Assembly (NCBI GenBank): GCA_029881015.1
Contig: JAOUNK010000110.1
Coordinates: 1 to 9,290, forward strand
DNA length: 9,290 nucleotides
Reading direction: 5' to 3'
Origin: Gammaproteobacteria bacterium
GTDB lineage: Bacteria; Pseudomonadota; Gammaproteobacteria; Steroidobacterales; Woeseiaceae
The notes beneath the pieces were generated by a model. The model did no database searches and had not been told where the DNA came from. It saw nothing but the letters and a program-made list of their open reading frames with translations. The position numbers and the translations under genes were made by a program. Below, piece after piece: positions 5,384 through 9,290 of the stretch; within the stretch, counting starts at the first letter, position 1; each line of letters starts with the position of its first letter.

Positions 5384-5646
5384 GTGAAGAGAACAAGGTA
5401 AAGCGCACCCTGACGGGTCGTGTTGTCAGCGACAAGATGGACAAGACCGTCGCGGTCGCCATCGAGCGCCTGATCAAGCATCCGGTGTACGGGAAATACA
5501 TTCGCCGTACGACCAAGGTGCTTGCGCATGATGCATCGAACGAGTGCAAGACCGGTGATCGCGTTGCGATCTCGGAGGGCCGTCCGATTTCAAAGAACAA
5601 ATCCTGGTCTGTCGTCAACGTAGTTGAACGCGCAGCAGACAAGTAA
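5380..5646 (+). CDS. rpsQ: 30S ribosomal protein S17 (uS17)
   Basis: S17 is a primary 16S rRNA-binding protein with an OB fold, important for early assembly of the 30S body. The protein has 88 residues (84 in E. coli). It begins MSEENKVKRTLTGRVVSDKMDKTVAV and carries RLIKHPVYGKYIRRTTKVLAHD (30-51) followed by CKTGDRVAISEGRPISKNKSW. The ATG overlaps the rpmC stop as ATGA, with a weak GGGTGA upstream, so translation is probably coupled. In E. coli this gene closes the S10 operon; here rplN follows after only 19 bases with no terminator or promoter visible in the gap, so the S10 and spc sets appear joined. Confidence 0.97.
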   Translation: MSEENKVKRTLTGRVVSDKMDKTVAVAIERLIKHPVYGKYIRRTTKVLAHDASNECKTGDRVAISEGRPISKNKSWSVVNVVERAADK

Positions 5647-5665
5647 CAATTTTTAGGATTCAGTC

Positions 5666-6034
5666 ATGATTCAGATGCAGACAGTTCTGGACGCCGCCGA
5701 CAACTCGGGTGCTCGTCGTGTTCAGTGCATCAAGGTGCTCGGCGGTTCGAAGCGCCGTTACGCCGGCGTGGGCGACATCATCAAGGTCAGCGTCAAGGAC
5801 GCCATCCCGCGGGGTAAGGTCAAGAAAGGCGAGGTATACAACGCCGTTGTTGTCCGCACGCGTAAAGGTGTACGTCGCAAAGACGGTTCGCTGATCCGTT
5901 TCGATGGCAATGCTGCCGTTCTGCTGAATGCGCGCCTCGAGCCGATTGGCACACGTATTTTCGGCCCGGTGACCCGTGAACTGCGGACGAGCAAGTTCAT
6001 GAAGATCATTTCGCTGGCACCCGAAGTTCTGTAA
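5666..6034 (+). CDS. rplN: 50S ribosomal protein L14 (uL14)
   Basis: L14 lies on the subunit interface, forms bridges to 16S rRNA and is the target of the silencing factor RsfS. The protein has 122 residues (123 in E. coli). It begins MIQMQTVLDAADNSGARRV with ADNSGA at 11-16, then CIKVLGG, RRYAGVGDIIKVSVKDAIPRG (30-50) and GTRIFGPVTRELR (95-107), ending ISLAPEVL. The single-residue length difference falls near position 90, a variable loop. TAGGA (5654-5658) precedes the ATG at 5666. In E. coli this is the first gene of the spc operon with its own promoter; here it sits 19 bases behind rpsQ. Identification is certain. Confidence 0.97.
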   Translation: MIQMQTVLDAADNSGARRVQCIKVLGGSKRRYAGVGDIIKVSVKDAIPRGKVKKGEVYNAVVVRTRKGVRRKDGSLIRFDGNAAVLLNARLEPIGTRIFGPVTRELRTSKFMKIISLAPEVL

Positions 6035-6061
6035 GTACTTCGGCATTTATTGGAAATAGAA

Positions 6062-6379
6062 ATGGCCAACAAGATCAGAAAAGGTGACGAAGTGATCGTC
6101 ACGACTGGTAAGGACAAAGGACGGCGCGGCACGGTTGTTGAAGTGTTTGCCGACGGTCGCATCGAAGTCGAGGGCGTGAATCTCGCCAAGAAGCACATCA
6201 AGCCGAACCCGAATATCGGCGAGATGGGTGGTATCAAGGACAAAGCTATGCCTCTCGACGTATCAAACGTACTCGTATTCAACCCGAAGACGAAAAAGGG
6301 TGAGCGAGTCGGTTTCCGCGTCGAAAAAGACGGCCGCAAAGTGCGCGTCTTCAAGAGCGGCGACGTAGTAGACATTTAA
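6062..6379 (+). CDS. rplX: 50S ribosomal protein L24 (uL24)
   Basis: L24 starts assembly of the 50S subunit by binding the 5' end of 23S rRNA, and also sits near the tunnel exit. The protein has 105 residues (104 in E. coli). The KOW motif spans about residues 6-33 (RKGDEVIVTTGKDKGRRGTV), followed by EGVNLAKKHIKP (37-48), GGIKDKAMPLDVSNV and VGFRVEKDGRKVRVFK. The ATG at 6062 is chosen because GGAA (6052-6055) lies 6 bases upstream and the N terminus matches the family; an in-frame TTG at 6050 would add four residues and consume that SD. The gap from rplN is 27 bases, and rplE follows after 10. Confidence 0.96.
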   Translation: MANKIRKGDEVIVTTGKDKGRRGTVVEVFADGRIEVEGVNLAKKHIKPNPNIGEMGGIKDKAMPLDVSNVLVFNPKTKKGERVGFRVEKDGRKVRVFKSGDVVDI

Positions 6380-6389
6380 GAGAACAGAC

Positions 6390-6929
6390 ATGTCACGTTT
6401 ACAGGAAAAATATCAGAACGAGCTCGCTGGACAGATCCAGAAAAAGCTTGGCCTGAAGAATCCGATGGAAGTACCGAAGATCACCAAGATCACCCTCAAC
6501 ATGGGTGTTGGTGGCGCGGTTGCTGACAAGAAGATCTTGGAAAAGGCGCTCGGCGATATGGAAAAGATTGCCGGCCAGAAGCCGGTGACGACGATTGCCC
6601 GCAAGTCGGTTGCAGCGTTCAAAATCCGCGACGGCATGCCGATCGGTTGCATGGTGACGCTGCGTCGCGAACGCATGTACGAGTTCCTCGATCGCCTCGT
6701 AACCATTGCCATCCCGCGTATTCGCGACTTCCGGGGTCTGAACCCGAAGTCGTTTGACCGCCAGGGCAACTACAGCATGGGCGTCCAGGAACAGATTATC
6801 TTCCCGGAAATCAACTACGACGAAATTGACGCGCTGCGTGGCATGGACATTGTCATTACCACGACGGCTCGTACTGCAGAGGAAGGGAGGGCGCTTCTGG
6901 AAGCGTTCAACTTCCCCTTCAAGAAATAG
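6390..6929 (+). CDS. rplE: 50S ribosomal protein L5 (uL5)
   Basis: L5 binds 5S rRNA with L18 and L25, forms the central protuberance and contacts P-site tRNA. The protein has 179 residues, the same as in E. coli. Family segments are ITKITLNMGVGGAVADKK (31-48), GQKPVTTIARKSVAAFKIRDG (62-82), IPRIRDFRGLNPKSFD (108-123) and GNYSMGVQEQIIFPEI (126-141), with ITTTARTAEEGRALLEAF near the end. The ATG at 6390 follows a modest AAGAG. In E. coli, S8 represses spc genes at a site around the rplX-rplE junction and the rplE start; I could not recognise that RNA structure with confidence here. Confidence 0.97.
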   Translation: MSRLQEKYQNELAGQIQKKLGLKNPMEVPKITKITLNMGVGGAVADKKILEKALGDMEKIAGQKPVTTIARKSVAAFKIRDGMPIGCMVTLRRERMYEFLDRLVTIAIPRIRDFRGLNPKSFDRQGNYSMGVQEQIIFPEINYDEIDALRGMDIVITTTARTAEEGRALLEAFNFPFKK

Positions 6930-6939
6930 GAAAAACCAT

Positions 6940-7245
6940 ATGGCCAAGAAGTCGATGATTGCGCGTGAACTGAAGCGGACGAAGCTGGTTGCGAGGCATG
7001 CTGAAAAGCGTAAAGCGCTGAAGGCGATTATTCGCAATATCAACAGCTCGGACGAAGAGCGCGCTGTCGCACAGGCGAAGTTGAACAAGTTGCCACGTGA
7101 CGGCAGTCCGTCTCGCCAGCGGAATCGCTGTGCAATCACGGGACGTCCGCACGGTGTGTACCGTAAGTTCGGCCTCGGTCGTAACAAGCTGCGTGAAGCC
7201 GCCATGAATGGCGAAATCCCGGGCCTGACGAAAGCCAGCTGGTAG
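6940..7245 (+). CDS. rpsN: 30S ribosomal protein S14 (uS14), zinc-independent form
   Basis: S14 binds 16S rRNA in the 30S head and is needed late in assembly. With the ATG at 6940 the protein has 101 residues, the same as in E. coli. It begins MAKKSMIARELKR and carries the signature LPRDGSPSRQRNRCAITGRPHG (51-72), then YRKFGLGRNKLREAAMNGEIPGL and the terminal KASW. It has a single cysteine (Cys64) and no CXXC pairs, so it is the long zinc-independent class rather than the short zinc-ribbon class. TAGGA (6927-6931), overlapping the rplE stop, lies 8 bases before the start. The open frame extends further upstream into rplE, but that part shows no S14-like sequence. Confidence 0.97.
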   Translation: MAKKSMIARELKRTKLVARHAEKRKALKAIIRNINSSDEERAVAQAKLNKLPRDGSPSRQRNRCAITGRPHGVYRKFGLGRNKLREAAMNGEIPGLTKASW

Positions 7246-7258
7246 GCGGAGACTAGAT

Positions 7259-7654
7259 ATGAGTATGACCGACCCAATCGCAGACATGCTGACACGCATT
7301 CGCAACGGACAAAAAGCACGCAAGGTTGCCGTGTCGATGCCGGCGTCGAAAGCGAAGGAAGCAATCGCGAAAGTACTGCAGGACGAAGGCTACATCACCG
7401 GTTTTGCGACCGATGGTGAGGGCGCGACGAAGGAGCTCACAGTTGAGCTGAAATATTTCGAGGGCGCACCCGTCATTGAGAGTATTCAGCGCGCCAGCAG
7501 TCCTGGCCTGCGCGTGTACCGCGGCAAAGACGAACTGCCGAAGGTGCTGGGCGGCCTGGGTGTGGCAATCGTCTCGACGTCTGCCGGCGTAATGAGCGAC
7601 GCAAAAGCGCGTGAGAAAGGTGTTGGAGGTGAGGTTATTTGCATCGTTTCCTAA
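7259..7654 (+). CDS. rpsH: 30S ribosomal protein S8 (uS8)
   Basis: S8 binds the central domain of 16S rRNA early in assembly. In E. coli it is also the translational repressor of the spc operon. The protein has 131 residues (130 in E. coli). It begins MSMTDPIADMLTRIRNGQ and shows KYFEGAPVIESIQRASSPGLRVY (65-87), KDELPKVLGGLGVAIVSTS (90-108) and GGEVICIVS at the end. The C-terminal STS (106-108) and glycine-rich surroundings form the RNA-binding face. The ATG at 7259 follows GGAG (7248-7251) by 7 bases. The gap to rplF is 33 bases, one of the larger ones in the spc part, without a clear promoter or hairpin. Confidence 0.97.
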   Translation: MSMTDPIADMLTRIRNGQKARKVAVSMPASKAKEAIAKVLQDEGYITGFATDGEGATKELTVELKYFEGAPVIESIQRASSPGLRVYRGKDELPKVLGGLGVAIVSTSAGVMSDAKAREKGVGGEVICIVS

Positions 7655-7687
7655 ACGAGCAGAGCTTCATTAAGAGAGACTTAAACT

Positions 7688-8221
7688 ATGTCAAGAGTTG
7701 CAAAAGAACCGATTGAGCTGCCGAAAGGCGTTGAGTTCAAGCAAGACGGCAATCTCGTTACGCTCAAGGGCAGTAACGGCGAACTGTCTATCGAGCTCAA
7801 TACCGAAGTGGAACTCAAGAACGAAGACAACGTGCTGACGTTGGCACCGCGCTCGGGCTCGCGTTTCGCGACCGCGATCGCCGGTACGATGCGTGCAATT
7901 CTCGCCAATATGGCGAAAGGCGTGTCGGAGGGCTTTGAGAAGAAGCTCGAGCTGAGAGGCGTTGGTTATCGTGCACAGGCACAGGGCAAGAGCCTGAACC
8001 TGTCGCTCGGTTTCTCTCACCCCGTCGTCTACGAGGCGCCCGAGGGCGTCAGCATCGAGACGCCGAGCCAGACCGAGATCCTCGTCAAAGGCGCCGACAA
8101 GCAGAAAGTCGGCCAGGCCGCTGCGGAGATCCGCGGCTTCCGTCCGCCGGAGCCCTACAAGGGCAAGGGCGTTCGCTATTCCGATGAGCGCGTACAGCTC
8201 AAGGAAGCGAAGAAGAAATAA
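7688..8221 (+). CDS. rplF: 50S ribosomal protein L6 (uL6)
   Basis: L6 binds 23S rRNA near the sarcin-ricin loop and the L7/L12 stalk base, where elongation factors act. The protein has 177 residues, the usual family length. It has two related alpha/beta domains, roughly residues 8-82 and 83-165. Marks are MSRVAKEPIELPKGV (1-15), MRAILANMAKGVSEGFEKKLELRGVGYRA (68-96) and the C-terminal PEPYKGKGVRY (154-164). The lysine-rich end (KEAKKK) is typical. The SD is a modest GAGAG (7674-7678), 9 bases before the ATG. rplR follows after 15 bases. Nothing unusual is seen. Confidence 0.97.
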   Translation: MSRVAKEPIELPKGVEFKQDGNLVTLKGSNGELSIELNTEVELKNEDNVLTLAPRSGSRFATAIAGTMRAILANMAKGVSEGFEKKLELRGVGYRAQAQGKSLNLSLGFSHPVVYEAPEGVSIETPSQTEILVKGADKQKVGQAAAEIRGFRPPEPYKGKGVRYSDERVQLKEAKKK

Positions 8222-8236
8222 TCAGGTAGAGCACCC

Positions 8237-8596
8237 ATGAAACTGGATAAGAAACAAAATCGTTTGCGTCGTGCCCGTCGTGGTCGCGCGAAGATTCGTG
8301 AACTCGAAGCAACTCGGTTGAGCATTCACCGTACGCCGCGGCATATCTATGCACAGGTTATCGGTGAGGGCGGCGCCAGGGTTCTGGCGGCTGCATCGAC
8401 GCTGGAAGCCGAGGTTCGCAAGGGAATCAAGAACGGCGGAAATATCGAAGCCGCTGCCATTGTTGGCGCGCGCATTGCCGAAAAGGCAAAAGCCGCAGGC
8501 ATCGATACGGTCGCATTTGATCGTTCCGGTTTCCGTTACCACGGTCGTGTAAAAGCACTGGCCGACGCTGCCCGCGAAGCGGGACTGAAGTTCTAA
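8237..8596 (+). CDS. rplR: 50S ribosomal protein L18 (uL18)
   Basis: L18 binds 5S rRNA and attaches it to the central protuberance together with L5. The protein has 119 residues (117 in E. coli). The basic N terminus (MKLDKKQNRLRRARRGRAKI, 1-20) binds RNA and is followed by RLSIHRTPRHIYAQVI (27-42), the stretch ALA/ALE-like VLAAASTLEAEVRKG (49-63), VGARIAEKAKAAGI, and the family ending FDRSGFRYHGRVKALADAA (94-112). The SD-like AGGTAGAG begins at 8224, and the ATG is at 8237. It lies between rplF and rpsE in standard spc order. Confidence 0.97.
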   Translation: MKLDKKQNRLRRARRGRAKIRELEATRLSIHRTPRHIYAQVIGEGGARVLAAASTLEAEVRKGIKNGGNIEAAAIVGARIAEKAKAAGIDTVAFDRSGFRYHGRVKALADAAREAGLKF

Positions 8597-8607
8597 AGGA
8601 CCGACTA

Positions 8608-9114
8608 ATGGCAAGAAACGAACAGAATCAAGCTGGCGACGACCTCATTGAGAAGCTGGTCACCGTCAACCGTGTAGCCAAGGTAGTCAAAGGTGGACGC
8701 CAGTTCGGCTTCACCGCTCTGACAGTCGTAGGCGATGGTCAGGGCCAGGTCGGTTTCGGTTATGGCAAGGCACGTGAAGTACCGATCGCGATCCAGAAGG
8801 CGATGCAGGCGGCACGCCGCGACATGATCACCGTTAACCTGAACAACGACACCCTGCAATACGCCAAGAAGGGCCGTCACGGCGCGACGATGGTGTACAT
8901 GCAGCCGGCCTCTGAAGGTACCGGCGTAATCGCGGGCGGCGCAATGCGCGCAGTCTTCGAGGCTGCCGGCGTGCGTAACGTACTGGCGAAGAGCTACGGT
9001 TCGCGCAACCCGATCAATGTCGTTCGCGCAACGATCAAAGGCCTCAAGGAGATTCACTCTCCGCGGGCGATCGCTGCGAAGCGCGGCAAGAAAATTAAGG
9101 AGATCCTGGCTTAG
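8608..9114 (+). CDS. rpsE: 30S ribosomal protein S5 (uS5)
   Basis: S5 sits at the mRNA entry channel with S3 and S4 and affects decoding accuracy. The protein has 168 residues (167 in E. coli). The N-terminal dsRBD-like domain (about 13-76) includes VNRVAKVVKGGRQFGFTALTV and the signature VGFGYGKAREVP (48-59); the C-terminal domain includes MQPASEGTGVIAGGAMRAV (98-116) and NVVRATIKGL. Ala24 replaces the serine of the E. coli loop where spectinomycin-resistance changes occur (Ser21 in mature numbering). Alanine is, from memory, common in other bacteria, so I draw no resistance conclusion. AAGGA (8596-8600), beginning in the rplR stop, is 7 bases before the ATG. rpmD follows after 38 bases. Confidence 0.97.
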   Translation: MARNEQNQAGDDLIEKLVTVNRVAKVVKGGRQFGFTALTVVGDGQGQVGFGYGKAREVPIAIQKAMQAARRDMITVNLNNDTLQYAKKGRHGATMVYMQPASEGTGVIAGGAMRAVFEAAGVRNVLAKSYGSRNPINVVRATIKGLKEIHSPRAIAAKRGKKIKEILA

Positions 9115-9152
9115 GGCCCGGGTCGTCAATATAGAGTTTTAGAGACAAGATC

Positions 9153-9290
9153 ATGGCGAAGCCAAAAGAATTGAAGGTCACGCTGGTCAAGAGCAAGCAC
9201 GGGCGGCTGAAAAGCCACAAGGCCTGTGTTGCCGGGCTGGGTCTCCGCAAAATGCACCAGACGGTTACGGTTATCGATACGCCGGAAAAC
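9153..9290 (+). CDS. rpmD: 50S ribosomal protein L30 (uL30), 3' end outside window
   Basis: L30 is a small large-subunit protein that binds 23S rRNA. Forty-six codons are present from the ATG at 9153; the E. coli protein has 59, so roughly the last 14-20 residues lie beyond the window. The visible part reads MAKPKELKVTLVKSKHGRL, then SHKACVAGLGLRKMHQTVTV (21-40) and IDTPEN. This fits the L30 pattern of an ITxxRSxIGR strand, a KHKAxxxGLGLRR helix and an EDTPxxRGM turn. It lies 38 bases after rpsE, in standard spc order, with only a weak SD. The C-terminal strand cannot be checked. Confidence 0.95.
   Translation, partial: MAKPKELKVTLVKSKHGRLKSHKACVAGLGLRKMHQTVTVIDTPEN

Noticed and set aside
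6050..6061. TTG at 6050 as the rplX start
   Set aside because: It would translate through the GGAA SD and add four residues absent from the family. ATG at 6062 gives the normal MANKIRKGDE start.
6380..6440. S8 repressor-binding site at the rplX-rplE junction
   Set aside because: E. coli has such a site, and GACATGTC around the rplE start is palindromic, but I could not draw the bulged helix expected for S8 binding, so I do not annotate it.
8608..8700. Alanine at S5 position 24 as a spectinomycin-resistance allele
   Set aside because: The known E. coli changes are different substitutions in this loop, and alanine is, as far as I recall, a common natural residue here.
1..9290. CRISPR arrays, tRNA/rRNA genes, insertion sequences, integrase or defence genes
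   Set aside because: I saw no spaced direct repeats, no cloverleaf or rRNA sequence, and no transposase or other accessory gene. All coding space is taken by tuf and r-protein genes.

Overview
This window is a conserved ribosomal-protein locus from a proteobacterium, most likely a gammaproteobacterium outside the enteric group. The evidence is the gene order, the close residue-by-residue match to remembered E. coli r-proteins over nearly full lengths, a 101-residue S14 without zinc-ligand cysteines, and tuf followed directly by rpsJ. A genus cannot be named from this sequence alone. All genes lie on the + strand.

Layout: positions 1-127 hold the last codons of tuf (EF-Tu). A 74-base gap with a 13-bp imperfect hairpin leads to rpsJ (S10, 202-516). 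A 490-base non-coding stretch follows (517-1006). It contains a 112-base long inverted repeat starting 3 bases after the rpsJ stop, then a good sigma70-type promoter (TTGTAA-16-TATAAT, 691-718), then a leader of about 280 bases rich in stem-loops. From 1007 onward the genes are tightly packed: rplC, rplD, rplW, rplB, rpsS, rplV, rpsC, rplP, rpmC, rpsQ (rest of the S10 set), then rplN, rplX, rplE, rpsN, rpsH, rplF, rplR, rpsE and the first 46 codons of rpmD (spc set). Gaps are 5-38 bases, with ATGA or TGATG overlaps at rplD/rplW, rplP/rpmC and rpmC/rpsQ.

The products assemble into the small subunit (S10, S19, S3, S17, S14, S8, S5) and the large subunit (L3, L4, L23, L2, L22, L16, L29, L14, L24, L5, L6, L18, L30). 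L5 and L18 bind 5S rRNA. L4 and L22 line the exit tunnel, and L23 and L29 sit at its mouth. Tight spacing and stop/start overlaps suggest polycistronic, translationally coupled expression.

The coding part is ordinary. The interest is regulatory: rpsJ appears to be attached to the tuf (str) transcript, while the rest of the S10 and spc sets appear to be driven by a promoter and structured leader placed in front of rplC. I see no new protein system here.
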